Assembly (NCBI GenBank): GCA_031472005.1 | Contig: PZJY01000013.1 | Location: 1,550,001-1,614,000 of the forward strand | Reading direction: 5' to 3' | Source of the DNA: Tetracladium setigerum | Lineage: Eukaryota > Ascomycota > Leotiomycetes > Helotiales | Length of the DNA: 64,000 bases | Shown here: in pieces, positions 1 through 11,991 of the stretch | Layout of the letters: the number at the start of each line of letters is the position of its first letter | Numbering within the stretch: the stretch's first letter is position 1 | Program-made: the position numbers and the translations under genes | Notes under the pieces: model-generated | The model's input: only the letters and a program-made list of their open reading frames with translations | Told to the model about the DNA's origin: nothing | Databases searched by the model: none

Positions 1-1436
1 GTCAAAAGCTTCTTCGATATTTGGGTTCAACCCAGTATCCTCCACTGTCTCTTCCTTGCCAACCTTTGGCTTTTGCGAGAATACAATCTCTCTCATAACA
101 TCCTCGTCGGAATCGTAAGGATACTCATCATCATCACTCATCGCCCCCAGCCCTATTATCCCTCTCTCGTTCACTTCTCGTTGCTTATTATCATCACCCA
201 TATCGTATTCAACACTCCGCAACTCCGCCCCTTGAGTCAGACCAAGTGCCGGCCGTAAATTTTCAGGATAAAGATCCTCAACAGATTCTAAAGTCGTCCT
301 GATTGCTGCTTCATAAGTCGTCTTCTTTACGAAGGAATTGAATGTGATCTTTGACCCATCACCTTTCAATTTCTCATTTGAAATTAAATCCATTACCATC
401 TCTCGATACTCTTCCTCATGTATCCAACCACCAGCCTGTGAATTTCGTACATCAGCACTCATTGAAACCATGACATCCGCTGGAAATGGACTGCTTCCTG
501 GGTCCGTATTCGACATTTTGGCTTTTCTCCTGCGGGTCTCATCCCTCCAAAGTCCAGCCATACTGTGAACCAACTTTTCGTCTGGAGCAAGAGGATTAAG
601 ACGTTCGATGAAGTCATGATGCAATGGCCGAGGTTTGACATCCTGTCGATTCAAGATATCCTGCGCACATATATCCACCTCTAGCGCACAATGACTGACC
701 CTTGGAAGTTCTCCCTCGCCACTTATCAAATTGGCTGGAATGGACCACTCATGCCAAAGATGTGAAGTGTCCTTTACTTCATCATAGAAAGGTACCGGAC
801 TCCTAAAGGTGACCTTTTTGCAGTCGATGTATCCACATCCGTACAAGTTGTAGTCCGCCATCCATTGCAATAAAAATTGAAGATGTGCCTCATATGGTTG
901 GAAAACCTTCTCCATCACAACTCCTTGCCGTAACAGATCCGCCAGCCGTGTCATCATCATCGGATTCAACATATAGATCTTCAGATAATACCTGTAGCCT
1001 ACATGGAAGCCATAGAATGGTATTCCCTTGACGAGTGTAATTCGCGCCACAAATTTTGCCTTTCCATCTTTCACATTCCGTCTGTAACTCACGGCGAGTG
1101 CATAGTCGATGGAGAGATGAAGTCTTTGTAAGTAGGTGCCAACTATAACTGTCAACTGAAGTCCACCCTCTTTTTAGAGACCATACCTGTATCTGGGACT
1201 AAACTTCCTGTGTACTCAACGTACAAGTAAGGAAACACGCCATGAATGTGCGCGCATACTTTTTGCCCCGTCTCTGTTGAACCAAAGACTCGTATTATTG
1301 GAACACTCGGCTCCTTGTCTACCTGTGAGGGCTTGATGTTGCTGCGAAGGACTGGGTCGAATTTCGTAGGGACGCTCTGGTAGTGGTCCACACAGTTAAG
1401 GCGGACACGAAAAAGGTCCATGAAGGGCAAGCCCAA
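1..1436 (-). CDS. REV3: DNA polymerase zeta catalytic subunit, N-terminal part (cut by window edge)
   Basis: This is the N-terminal part of the translesion polymerase Rev3, the catalytic subunit of polymerase zeta, which extends past DNA lesions in the nucleus. Proposed exons are complement(1..1142, 1187..1436). The 44 bp intron has a GTATGG donor, and its acceptor could also lie 6 bp upstream. The start at 1436 gives MGLPFMDLFRVRLNCVDHYQ. Visible Rev3 N-terminal signatures are VPIIRVFGSTETGQKVCAHI, then HGVFPYLYVEYTG, and after the intron YGFHVGYRYYLKIY and MADYNLYGCGYI. The frame stays open to base 1, so the polymerase domain lies outside the window. The gene is divergent from SLU7, with about 210 bp between the two start codons. 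Family assignment is confident; exon edges are by eye. Confidence 0.9.
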
Positions 1437-1646
1437 GTTAACTGTCGAATTTCATCCAGAGGAACCATTGTTAAACATTGCTGTCTAAAGATATTGCTCG
1501 GAGCAAGTCGTGGGCTGTCGTGAATTGCGACACGGACTTTGGCGCGTGGTCACGAGATCAGCTGTAGCTTCTGCCGCCTCTTGAAGTTGGAGACCACTCC
1601 AGCGCAACACTTCTTCCTCAACGACCATCTGCCACACATATTGAAA

Positions 1647-3053
1647 ATGCCTCCAGCCGGTGCGCAACCTAGAAAGCCAGCGGCTCCTTCGGCTGCGAAC
1701 AAAGAAGCCAACGAATACATCCCTTCCTTCATCTCCAAGAAACCTTTCTACATCGGCGAAGATGACGATCAAAATGACTACCTCGAGCATCAACGTTTAC
1801 AAAAAGCGCAAGCAGACCAATCGAAATGGTACGATCGAGGCAAGAAACTCGGCCCGGCTGCTACGAAGTTCAGAAAGGGTGCCTGTGAAAACTGTGGTGC
1901 TATGACACACAAGACGAAGGAATGTTTAAGTCGACCAAGGGCGAAAGGCGCGAAGTGGACTGGCAAGAATATTCAAGCAGATGAGGTGATTCAAGATGTC
2001 AATTTGGGCTGGGATGCGAAGAGGGATAGGTGGAATGGTTACGATGCCGCGGAGTACAAGACTGTGACGGACGAGTATGCAGAATTAGAGAAGCTTAAGA
2101 AACAGGCGCAGGATCTGCTGGTCAAGGATGATGACGAGGAGGATGCGGACGGGGCGAAATATGCAGAGGAATCCGATATGGGCCGGAAACAGGCTACTTC
2201 TTCCAAACAGCTTCGAATTCGAGAGGATACGGCGAAATACCTTTTAAATTTGGATCTGGACTCGGCACGATACGATCCCAAGAGCCGGTCTATGTTGGAT
2301 GCTGGAGCCACGCAGGACACCGCAGCCGCTCTAGTGGCAGAGGAAGGGTTTATGAGAGCTTCCGGCGATGCTGCAGAATTTGAAAAGGCGCAAAAATATG
2401 CCTGGGAGTCTCAAGAGAAGGCGGGAGATGGGAAACAGCATTTACAAGCGAATCCAACCTCTGGAGAATACTATCGTCGCAAGGAGAAGGAAGAATCCGA
2501 GGCAAAAAGATTGGCGCACAAGAAAATGCTGCTCGAAAAATATGGTGGCGAGACGAATCCAAATGCTAAAATGCTTCGAGAAGCTGCGGTTGTTGAGTCG
2601 GAGAGGTATTTGGAGTATGATGAATCGGGAGCTATCAAAGGAGCACCAAAGGCTATTGCGAAGTCGAAGTACAAAGAGGATGTCCTCATTAACAATCACA
2701 CGTCGGTTTGGGGTAGTTGGTGGGCAAACTTTGCATGGGGTTATGCTTGTTGTCACTCCATGGTTAAGAACTCATATTGTACAGGCGAAGAAGGCAAGAA
2801 AGCGTTCGAGGAAGCCGACAGAATGCGTACGGGAGGTTTTGGAGATGAGGAAGAAGAACCTACTAAGGAGGTTGAATGGCCTTCGAACGAAACTACCGAG
2901 AAAGCTCCGGAGTCTCTTCCTGTCCCAAAGAAGAGGACGCTGGAGGAGATGAGTGGAGGTGTCACCGAAGAAGATATGGATGAGTGGAAGCGGAAGAGGA
3001 CTACAGCAAATGATCCTATGGCTGCGTTCTTGGGGAAGGATGAGTTATTGTAA
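1647..3053 (+). CDS. SLU7: Pre-mRNA-splicing factor SLU7
   Basis: SLU7 is a spliceosomal factor for the second catalytic step and 3' splice-site choice. The single uninterrupted ORF from the ATG at 1647 encodes 468 aa. An in-frame TTG-initiated extension upstream is ignored because the 1647 ATG has a good context and gives the usual SLU7 start (MPPAG...). Visible features are NEYIPSFISKKPFYI near residue 22, a CCHC zinc knuckle CX2CX4HX4C at C80-C93 (CENCGAMTHKTKEC), an acidic lysine-rich middle, and the family motif WGYACCHSMVKNSYCTG near residue 390. The length is normal for the family. Its 5' end faces REV3. Confidence 0.95.
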   Translation: MPPAGAQPRKPAAPSAANKEANEYIPSFISKKPFYIGEDDDQNDYLEHQRLQKAQADQSKWYDRGKKLGPAATKFRKGACENCGAMTHKTKECLSRPRAKGAKWTGKNIQADEVIQDVNLGWDAKRDRWNGYDAAEYKTVTDEYAELEKLKKQAQDLLVKDDDEEDADGAKYAEESDMGRKQATSSKQLRIREDTAKYLLNLDLDSARYDPKSRSMLDAGATQDTAAALVAEEGFMRASGDAAEFEKAQKYAWESQEKAGDGKQHLQANPTSGEYYRRKEKEESEAKRLAHKKMLLEKYGGETNPNAKMLREAAVVESERYLEYDESGAIKGAPKAIAKSKYKEDVLINNHTSVWGSWWANFAWGYACCHSMVKNSYCTGEEGKKAFEEADRMRTGGFGDEEEEPTKEVEWPSNETTEKAPESLPVPKKRTLEEMSGGVTEEDMDEWKRKRTTANDPMAAFLGKDELL

Positions 3054-3480
3054 AATTATTCAGATTTGCATGAGCGGGCGCTCTTTTGGAGGGTTGCATG
3101 GGATGGAGTTCATCATAGGAATTGATACGAAATTTAAACGTTTCTACCTTTATTCGAGTCTGCAAGCTTTCTGTCCCAAAGCAACTAGTAGGGAGAGCTC
3201 AAAACATTTCCATGGGGAGTTACAGTTGCCATTTTTAGCTTTCTATTATACAGCAAGATGGAACTTTATGTCATTTAGAATAAAAACTTTTCTTTTCATA
3301 TCACCATATCATGTGAAAAGCGCGGTCAATAGAGCCTCACGTGAGAGCAAAATGGTTGTTGGTTCATTGTACTTCGTTTTGCTTCCTGCATTCAGAGGTA
3401 TTCCACCTATGATCTAACCAGATCATGTATGCACGCCAACGCCAGTATCAAGCCATTTTTGCCCCAAATTCGGTCAACAT
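3054..3480. other. Convergent 3' region between SLU7 and RPS9
   Basis: This gap of about 430 bp lies between two convergent stop codons. It is AT-rich with poly(A)-signal-like stretches near 3280-3290, and it holds no coding signal that I recognise. Confidence 0.6.
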
Positions 3481-4305
3481 CTATTCGTCATCCTCCTCCT
3501 CATCATCTCCACCATCCTTCTTCTCGGCGGCCTTGGCCTTCTTGCGGCGAACACGTCCTGGGCGTCCACCACCGAATGGCGAGGTAAGAGCGAAGTCGAT
3601 ATGCTTTTGGGAATCAAGACGGACAACGAAAGATGGAACGTTGACGATTTGCTTTCCAACACGGATGTGTCTTTGACGGATGAGAACACGGGCGTGGTGG
3701 ATGGACTTGGCGAGACCGAGCTTGTAGACGCAAGTTTGAAGACGACGCTCCAAGAAATCCTCAATCTTCAAGGCCAAGACGTAATCCAACTTCATGCGGG
3801 ACTCATCAAGGACACCGACACGAACGAGACGACGGATCAAGGCGTTACCTTCGAAAAGACGCTTGGGGTCCTTCTCATCAAGGGTGAGCAATTGACTGCC
3901 AATATCTTAGTATTCCATCCATCCACCAATTGTAATATATTAGGCGCATACCGGGCAGCACGACGAATCTTGGAAAGGGTGAGCTGGACTCTCCAGACCT
4001 CACGCTTGTTGCGGAGACCATATTCTCCAACTAGCTTCAACTCGGAGTCCCTGGATGGGAATTAGTGACATGAATAGAGACAAGCTCTTAGACAGTGGCC
4101 AACTTACAGACGAGCAGACTCGAAGGCTGGAAGAAGTCAGCAAGATGATCGTTGAAGGGGAAAGGAGATCGTTTTGTTAGATTGTGCGGGAGCATTTCCA
4201 ATCTCGATGCGCCCGTCCTGGTAAGATGGTGAGGTCTTTGGGAGGTAAATTGAACTTACGTCTACGAGGGACTTTGTACGTCTTAGAGTACGAAATTGGC
4301 GCCAT
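3481..4305 (-). CDS. RPS9: 40S ribosomal protein S9 (uS4)
   Basis: This is cytosolic small-subunit protein uS4/S9, an early rRNA-binding protein. Proposed exons are complement(3481..3895, 3952..4050, 4108..4126, 4260..4305). They sum to 579 nt and 192 aa, a normal length. The protein begins MAPISYSKTYKVPRR and continues PFESARLDSELKLVGEYG, with the S4 RNA-binding region containing SIHHARVLIRQRHIRVGKQI and an acidic tail. All introns have GT-AG ends. The exon at 4108..4126 is only 19 nt but is required by the conserved PFESARL stretch. The gene is divergent from RPL21, with about 300 bp between start codons, so the promoter is probably shared. Confidence 0.95.
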
Positions 4306-4607
4306 GGTGAAGGATGGTCGCTGGTCGTAAGTTGTCGACTTTCGAGATTGAAGTTTAGAAATCTTCAAGTTCGAGATCTTTACTTTCTCCTTAGCGCGGT
4401 GGGTGGTTGCCAAGGTGCGCTAAGCTTGGTCGCTCCTTCCCGTAATTTAGGGCAAAGAACCTGAGAGTGGGAAAACCTGGGCCTTGGCGTGAAAAATAAG
4501 CGAGGTAACCATCGCGAGAATCTGAGAAGATATCGAACCCGTCAAACCACGACAACGACGACAAACCTCATCGACCACCACACCTCGCACCATCAACAAA
4601 CGTCAAG
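4306..4607. promoter_or_regulatory. Bidirectional ribosomal-protein promoter region
   Basis: This 302 bp segment separates the divergent start codons of RPS9 and RPL21 and must carry both promoters and 5' leaders. The RPL21 side is a CA-rich leader ending CGTCAAG before the ATG. I do not recognise a specific factor site. Shared regulation of the two genes is inferred from the arrangement. Confidence 0.5.
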
Positions 4608-5343
4608 ATGGGTCATCCAGCAGGTCTCCGCGCCGGTACTCGGGTATGTCTGCGAATTTCGGAATCATTGAATCCACGATCAAGATGGAGGGAGACTAAC
4701 GACTGAACAGTATGCGTTCTCGCGAAACTTCCGTGAGAAGGGTATGATCAAGTTGTCTACCTACTTGCGCAACTACAAGTACGTTATATCGGGTACTGGA
4801 AGAGGGTGGGAGCATGTTTTAACGGTTTTGGCAGGGTCGGAGACATCGTCGATCTCAAGAACAACGGTGCTGTTCAGAAGGGGTAAATTATCCTCGCCCT
4901 TTTAGATACACAAAACACACCACGGCTAACTTCTTTTCTAAAGCATGATCCATAAGAGCCATCACGGAAAGGAATGTGAAACCGTTGCTTTGAGCATTTC
5001 AAGACGTCGAAAAATACTAACTCTTCATTTTGCTATTTAGACCGGAGTCATCTACAACGTCACAAAGTCCGCCGTAGGTGTCATCATCTACAAGAAGGTC
5101 AAGCACCGCTACATCGAGAAGCGCATCAACGTTAGAGTCGAGCACATTTCGCTTTCCCGATCGAGAGAGGAGTTCGTCCGTCGCGTCAAGGCCAACGCCG
5201 AGCTGAAGAAGAAGGCAAAGGAGGACGGCTCGCACGTTCACTTGAAGAGACAACCAGCCATGCCCCGCGAGGCCCGCACAATCTCATTGAAGGACAACGT
5301 ACCAGAGACTATTGTTCCAATCGCATACGAGACAACCATCTAA
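4608..5343 (+). CDS. RPL21: 60S ribosomal protein L21 (eL21)
   Basis: This is cytosolic large-subunit protein eL21. Proposed exons are 4608..4643, 4711..4778, 4835..4882, 4944..4971 and 5041..5343, giving 483 nt and 160 aa, which equals the yeast protein length. Motifs are MGHPAGLRAGTRYAFSR, YKVGDIVDLKNNGAVQKGM, HKSHHGKTGVIYNVTKSAVG, RVEHISLSRSREEF and a C-terminus ending VPIAYETTI. The first three introns are canonical. The fourth (4972..5040) has a good branch site (ACTAAC) and AG end but begins GAATGT where GTATGT is expected. The nearest in-frame GT donor, at 4984, would insert four residues into the invariant HHGKTG stretch. Confidence 0.93.
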
Positions 5344-7031
5344 GTGCATTCGGGATTTCGGGAGTTGCTTGGGTTTCTTTGCGCTGGGATGTTCATGATG
5401 GGGCATGATGGCAGAGGATGTGGCATTGCATGATACATGGGACTTTGTGCATATTCTCACGGAAATGAGAGCTTATTCGACGCCAAATTTGTGTTTCTGA
5501 GGTGATATGGTGATACGGTGATATGGGGGAACTGGACTTCGGGACCCGAGCAGACTGCAAGGCAGTTTGGACTCTTTCTTTACGTGGTGTAATACGCGGA
5601 TTTTCTTTTCACTGGAGAAGGATACCTGCTTTTGAGGGTGTCAAGTGTTGTGTTGGGGGTCAAAGTTGGGTCCCGCACGGTCTTGATATTCATTTTTCTA
5701 TTTTCATACTAACCAAACTAACCAAAACTTCTCCTTCCAAAACAATTCACTATTTCCAGAGCGAATGAGAATCGCCTCGTCTCCAGGTTTCGTTCTATCT
5801 TCGCCTATCCAGAAAGCCACGCGCGCACCAACCGAATCGTGGAATGGGTGATGGGAGGAGGAAATGGCTTTGTCTAGGGTGTCTTCAACGTCAAAGGGAG
5901 GGAAATCCGTTATTACATGAAGTTTAATGCATTCGAAAAAACGAGCCCGCCTGTTTGGACGGTTTTATGGGTTGGAATGGCTGATTCTTTTGGAAAATAG
6001 ATTCGGGTTCATCGGCTCAGATCTCACGTTAGGCCATTTTCTACATTCGAATCGGTTTGAAGATTTATGTGATATTCTATCAGGAGGACGTATATGGCAG
6101 CAATGGTCGACAGTCAACTTTACGTTCCTGATCACCAACTCAATTTAGAAGTGATGTATTGGGTTCTTTGACAAATCCAATTTTTTACACGGATCCAAAT
6201 TCCTACCGCGATGAAATGCCCCCTCCTTTGTCCATCAAAAGGTCGACGTGAGTAGCGCTCGTACTCGCAAACGGTCAGTCTTCAGCTCAACAGGGATGCC
6301 GTTCCAGAGTCGTCGGAAGTGCGACCACTGTCCTTCCATCTGAAGATTTCAGGAGGGACGAAGCAAGCGCAAGTTGCTTTCCATAATCATGTCTAATTGA
6401 AGTGAATTGAAGTGAAGTGAGACTGCAGTATATTCTGAGAATAACCTTTTCTCATGCATCCTGTTTCTCGTTCAAAGTCTCAAAGAGCTGTCAGATATTG
6501 AACTCTGTCCTGGCCTTGGTGACTTGGTGGGTGGCCACCACTTTCGGGTAAAGGGTGGGTGGGCACATGATTGGATCAGAGGGTCGAATGTCCGAGGACA
6601 AGCGATGTCATCAGCCTGGATCTGACAGGAGTCCGGCCGCCGTTCTTGCCTCTGCCGAGCTGCCCTTCTGCCCTTCTGCCTCCATCATCCCGCCCGAACT
6701 TCGCTGCACTACTCTTTGTGTGGAGCGTTGTGCTGTGCTGTGGAACTTGTGGACTGAGCGCTTCCTCTCTATCTCTCTATCACACTCCCGACGAAGACTG
6801 TATTGACTGTATAGTACTGTATCGTATCGCCATCCTGGATTTCAATCCAATGTCGTCCCAACACGAATTCTAATTCTTGTTCTTGCTCCTTTCTTTGGCG
6901 CTGCCTCTGAGTTGTCATTTCCCTGGACAACAACAGCAAACTACACTCAACTTCTCAATTGGGAGGCGCGACAACCACCCACAGGTAGCCTCGGAAGTCG
7001 TGGAAGTGGTGAAGGAGCAGCCGTCGTCGCG
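5344..7031. other. Intergenic region upstream of the SEC2-like gene
   Basis: About 1.7 kb lies between RPL21 and the next start codon. Short open frames have no recognisable protein character. From roughly 6600 to 7030 the sequence is pyrimidine-rich and probably contains the SEC2-like promoter and 5' leader. No repeat or RNA gene was recognised. Confidence 0.5.
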
Positions 7032-9246
7032 ATGGGCGAGTAAGTAGATCTAGACCATTCTAATCTTTCTCATCTAACCTATTCTCTCCACCAGCTTCAT
7101 ATATGCCGCAAGCTGGGCCCAGCATTCACGATCATCACTGCAACACCTCCGGACCGCCTCTTCCTCCAACGCGCTCAAATCCACGCCGAAAGCGCTTCCA
7201 CCCAGACCCGTCTCGAAATCAACATCTTCCAGCGCTCTACATACGATGGCTTCGACCCCCTCTCGAATGAGCTCATATAATGATGAGGACCGAGAAATGT
7301 CAACCATTCCCGATCCCCGAAGCCGAGCAATGACGCCCAGTAACGATACGAGTCCATCGTCGCCCGCACAACACCCAGACCTAAGTAATGAAGTAGCGAC
7401 ACTAAGCAACAAATTGATCAACGCCATAAACCACCAGACTAATCTAGACGACACACTTTCTGCTACTCGGCAAGAACTGGAGGCTGCAAGGGAAACTGTC
7501 AGAAGGTTAGAGCTCGAGAACTTGGAGCACAAGGACTTGCTTTCCCGTGGAATTCTTATCAAAAAGTCAATTTCTGACGAGGAAAAGACCAAGCTGGTTG
7601 CGTCTATTATGGACGAGAGGAGACAGAGGAGTGAGGTTGAACAGCAAAAGAAGGCCATTGAGCAAGAGTTGGAGAATTTGTCTGTTGCTTTGTTCGAGGA
7701 AGCGCAAAAAATGGTTGTGTCGGCCAGGGAAGCTGCCCAGAAGGATCATGATATCGTACAGAAACGGAACGACCAGCTAAAAGCTCAACTTGCTGACACA
7801 GAGTCTCTATTGAAATTTCAACAGGAGCAACTAGCAGACTTGAAGAGGGTGATGGAGCAAATGGATGAAGAAAAGGACGACCAGACGAACCCTACGGCCC
7901 CATCAACTCCTGGCGTAGCCAAATTTGATAGCAAGGAAGATCAACAGGTCGCAGAGACAACACAAACACCTCCAACATCCGAAGAAGCAACACCGACATA
8001 TCCTACCAGCTTCACTCATTTGCTGCAAACGGTATTGCGAACTGATCTATCCTCATATGAAGATTTTACATCTCTACTGCAAATGTCGAAAAATGTACCA
8101 AATGGCAGTAGGGTTTCTAGTGGTTCTTACGGAACAATCGGTTTGGGCCTCGGACTAGGAGGATATAATCCTCAATCAGCTGCCGGCAATGGATCAACGT
8201 CTTCACTATCAACCACTCTTGGATCCGTACCGGTGACACCCACAACTCCAGCATCAACGAGTAGCACAGGGTCTACAAACGGGCCAAATGCTCTGACTCC
8301 TCTGAAAGAGACAAAATTCTATAAGCGAGCCCTCGCCGAGGATATTGAGCCAACACTTCGGCTTGATTCAGCTCCAGGATTGTCATGGTTAGCAAGGAGG
8401 ACAGTCTTGAATGCAGTTTGTGAAGGAACCATGGTTGTAGAGCCCATGCCTGCAGCCACCAAGGCCTACGCTTTTGCATGTTCTCTTTGTGGAGAGACTC
8501 GAAAGGACGCCGCACATTCTCGAGGTCATCGATTCCGAACTAGTGAAAATGACAATGCTCAGAGGTATCCCTTGTGTAGGTATTGCTTGGGTAGAGTGCG
8601 CTCGACATGTGACTTTCTGGGATTTTTGAGGATTTTGAAAGATGGTCATTGGAGAGCTGACGACGAGGAATCGGAGAAGGCAGCTTGGGAGGAAAGTGTG
8701 AGATTAAGAGAGCAGATGTTCTGGTGCAGAATTGGTGGAGGTGTTGTTCTTACGAATAACAGCCATCTGGATTTGAAAAGCCCTCGGTTCACCGACGAGG
8801 AGAGAAAGGAGCAAGAAAGGAGACTTGAAGAGGAGGAGAGAAAGTTAAGCGAGGAGTTGGAGAGAACCGGTGAAATCCAACCAAGGGATGTCACTCTGGA
8901 TACCAAAAGAGCATCGGTGAAGAGCATCGCTAAGAGTCCAACGAAATCAACCACGGAAGATACTCAGAAACCAGAAATTGAAGCACCAAAGGCAGCCGTA
9001 GAGGAGCTTGGGAAGCCAGCTGTTGATGTATCAGAGTCCGAGCCTGTTGAGACATCACCGATCAAGGAGGCCATATCTACGGAAAAAGCAACCACTAATT
9101 CCAACGACGAAACCCTGGAGAAGAAACATGACACCACGAGGGATTCTACACAATCGACTTCTTCTTTGAAAGTCCCTGCTTCTCCTGAAGTGGCGAAAGA
9201 GGAACCCAAGAGGCTCTCAATCACTATTCCTGGAGCATTTGAATGA
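7032..9246 (+). CDS. SEC2: Sec2-type Rab guanine nucleotide exchange factor
   Basis: This is a probable GEF for the exocytic Rab (Sec4 in yeast) on secretory vesicles. Proposed exons are 7032..7039 and 7095..9246, giving 719 aa. An internal ATG at 7246 is in frame, but the 8 nt first exon ATGGGCGA with a GTAAGT donor extends the frame cleanly upstream (MGDFIYAASWAQ...), so I prefer it. Residues of about 100-260 form a long coiled coil containing ELENLSVALFEEAQKMV, the hallmark of the Sec2/Rabin8 GEF core. A middle Ser/Thr/Gly-rich segment follows. Then comes a conserved module with CSLCGETR and RYPLCRYCLGRVRSTCDFLG, whose paired cysteines suggest metal binding, and an acidic/basic low-complexity tail. 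Confidence 0.85.
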
Positions 9247-9723
9247 GCCTTTACCATGTAACGTCTAATTTCTATTTACGTCGGTATGGATTAGGATGGA
9301 AAAGGAGGCGTTAGGGTGTTTAATGGCCAACAGCGTTATTGCTTGTAGCTTCTAATTGTGTATTGGGTCAGGGTGTATGGTGCGTTTGGGAGGACTGATT
9401 GCATATTAATTACAGAGGGCTAGGAGGGCAGGCTTAAGCTCTCTTAGCGCTCATGAAAAAGAGAGTTACGTATAGACTATTAGAAACGTATGAATAATGG
9501 AACATTCTAATTATGATAATTCAAGTCTATGAAATGTCTCATATTATATTGTTTGATAAACCGCATGTATTGTAACCTGCATGGTTGACTTGGAACCTTT
9601 GCTGCAAGGCTGGCGCCAAGCCCCATATAATTTTCTTGGACAACAACCGCGACCTTGACATCTCGCGCCTCGTCGTGATAACAGCCATCCCAACCACTCC
9701 CCGCAACTTTCGACCCATCCATC
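9247..9723. other. Intergenic region SEC2-SF3A1
   Basis: This 477 bp stretch holds the 3' region of the SEC2-like gene and the promoter of SF3A1. It is AT-rich around 9470-9560 and has no coding signal. Confidence 0.5.
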
Positions 9724-11503
9724 ATGGCGCCATCAGCGATGAATAGTGAGGCGATCGCGGTACTTGACGAAATCAAAGCGCCGCAGGGTGTTGTGCTTCC
9801 TCCCAAGGAGATCAAAGGTGCGTAATTCCAAGCTGCTGCGCGCTGAATACAGCTAATGAAAGCCAGCCATCCTTGAAAAGACAGCAGGATACGTAGCGCG
9901 GAATGGGATAGTATTCGAAGGTAAGAACATCCTCGCAAAGATCTCACGGGTGCCCGCTAATATCGCAATAGACCGCATTCGAGAGAAGGAGAAGCACAAC
10001 CCGAAGTTCTCATTCCTAAGCCCGAACGATGCCTACAATGCATACTATCTATGGCGACTCAGCGAGATCAAAGAAGGGAGAGGAACAGCCGTAGCAGCTG
10101 GACGAGCAGGAGAAGTAGAGGCTGAAGTCCAGAAGCCTCAGGGACCGCCTGAACCACAAGAGTTCCATTTCTCAGCACGCATGCCAAACATCAGCGCCCA
10201 AGATCTTGAAGTCGTGCGATTGACAGCTCTGTTTGTCGCGAAGAATGGGAGACAGTTCATGACGACGCTTTCGCAAAGGGAGACTGGGAATTTCCAATTC
10301 GATTTCTTGAGACCGAACCACACGCTGCATAATTTCTTTCAACGGTTGATCGATCAGTATACAACGTTATTGAAGGCGGGTGGTATGGATGGAGAGGGAG
10401 GAAAGATCCAGCAAGAGAGAATCAAGGAATTACAAGCCAATGTGGACGATAAGTATCACATTCTTGGTCGGGCGAAGCAACGAGCCGAATGGTTCAAGTT
10501 CCAAGATGAGCAGAAAGCCAAGAAGGAGGAGGAAGTAGAGAAGGAGAAGATCACATACGCCCAAATTGACTGGCACGATTTCGTAGTCGTCGAGACTGTG
10601 CTGTTCACGGAGGCAGATGACCAGACCATCCTTCCACCACCAACCTCACTCAACGACCTTCAATTCGCATCACTAGATCAAAAAGCCATGATGTCAATCA
10701 ACAACCACAACATGAGAATCGAAGAAGCGATGCCAGAAGACACAGATTACTACAACACCTCATACCCCCAACAACCCCTACAACAACAGCAGCAAAACAT
10801 GGCACCTCCACCTGCACCGAATCAACCATATCAACAACCGCAATACCAAGACACCCGCATGCGAGGCACCGAGGAAGACGACGAAGAAGAGCAGCGCATC
10901 CGCGAGCGAACCGAAGCACGAGATCGCGCTCGTCAAGCACAAGCAGATGCGAAGAGCAGCGCGGCACCGATGAAGATCAAGGAGAATTACGTTCCCCGAG
11001 CGGCAGCGAGAGCGGCGAATAAACAGAATATGGTGCTCTGTCCTAATTGTAGACAGTCGATGCCTGCTAATGAGTTGGATGAGCATATGAGGAGTGAGTC
11101 CCCTTCCCTTTCCTTCTCCCCCAAATAAAATACTCCCGAGAAAATCCTCGGGAAAATACCAAATGTATTAATGCTAACTAACACTACCCCCTACAGTTGA
11201 ACTCCTCGACCCCGCTGGAAAGAACAAAAAGCCAAAGCAGACAGTCGCTACTCAACCACCAACCTCTCCACCCAAGACGTAGCCAACAACCTCAAACGCC
11301 TCGCCAGTCAGCGCTCTGATCTCTTCGATGGCGTCACCGGACAACCCGTTTCGGAGGAGGAGCAGGCTAGGAGGAAGAAGGCTGCAACGGGCTATGATGG
11401 CGTGATGGAGAGGGGCGGCGAGAGGCGGATGGATGTCCTGCAGAATGTTAATGTGGAGGAGCAGATTAGGGCGTTGCATCAGAAGTATGGTGAGAAGAAG
11501 TAG
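9724..11503 (+). CDS. PRP21: Splicing factor 3A subunit 1 (PRP21), with an apparent 1-nt deletion
   Basis: SF3A1 is a subunit of the SF3a complex of U2 snRNP. Proposed exons are 9724..9817, 9867..9920, 9972..11093 and 11197..11503. SURP modules are visible: TAGYVARNG...HNPKFSFL near residue 35-75, and TALFVAKNGRQFM...FDFLRPNHTLHNFF near 135-175. A Gln/Pro-rich region and the family's CPNCRQSMPANELDEHMR follow. The last exon should read IELLDPRWKEQKA, but at 11208-11214 the run GACCCCGC is one C short: ELLDP is in one frame and RWKEQKAKAD in the other. With one base added the protein is 525 aa and ends at the TAG at 11501. A splice to the AG at 11221-11222 would avoid the shift but delete the conserved motif. 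No ubiquitin-like C-terminal domain is seen. Confidence 0.88.
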
Positions 11504-11991
11504 AGGTTGGATTGGGAAGGAAAGGGAAAGAAGAGAAAAACCGAAGGCGGAGGAAGGAAGGGGAGAAAGATATTAAGCATTCTACAAGGCGTTTCGTTTT
11601 TTATTTTTGGTGGCGCATTGGGCTTTTACTTTCTTGCGCAACGGTATCTGGATGAACGAGGAGGTACTTGGTTGCCCCTTTAAAACAGGCAATTCTGTAT
11701 GGGTGTATCAAAATAAATATGTATAAAATTGAAACATCTAAAATAAAGTAAAGAATTATGCACGTACATCAACCGAGTCGGCAGTGCCACTTCGAGGAAA
11801 GAAAGCCAGTTTAAAATACTCTCCAATACTATTTTTGAATGATTTTACTATGTAAAACGACCGGCAATGTTGTCAATTTTTTTTACAGAACGAACTAAAA
11901 GCTAAAGATCCTCCGCTCCCCTCCCATCACTTACTTCCCTTGCCTCGGCTTCACACAGATATAAATCTCTGTCTCTTCCTAGGTCCTGTAC
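11504..11991. other. Convergent 3' region between SF3A1 and SLA2
   Basis: About 490 bp lies between convergent genes. It is AT-rich with several AATAAA-like words (for example near 11711-11750), fitting poly(A) sites for SF3A1. No coding signal was seen. Confidence 0.5.

Noticed and set aside
1539..1646. In-frame upstream extension of SLU7
   Set aside because: It relies on a non-ATG start, and the added 36 residues do not resemble the SLU7 N-terminus.
11087..11230. Splicing SF3A1 from 11093 to the AG at 11221-11222 to keep the frame
   Set aside because: It would delete the conserved IELLDPRWKE segment although a normal acceptor for it exists at 11195-11196.
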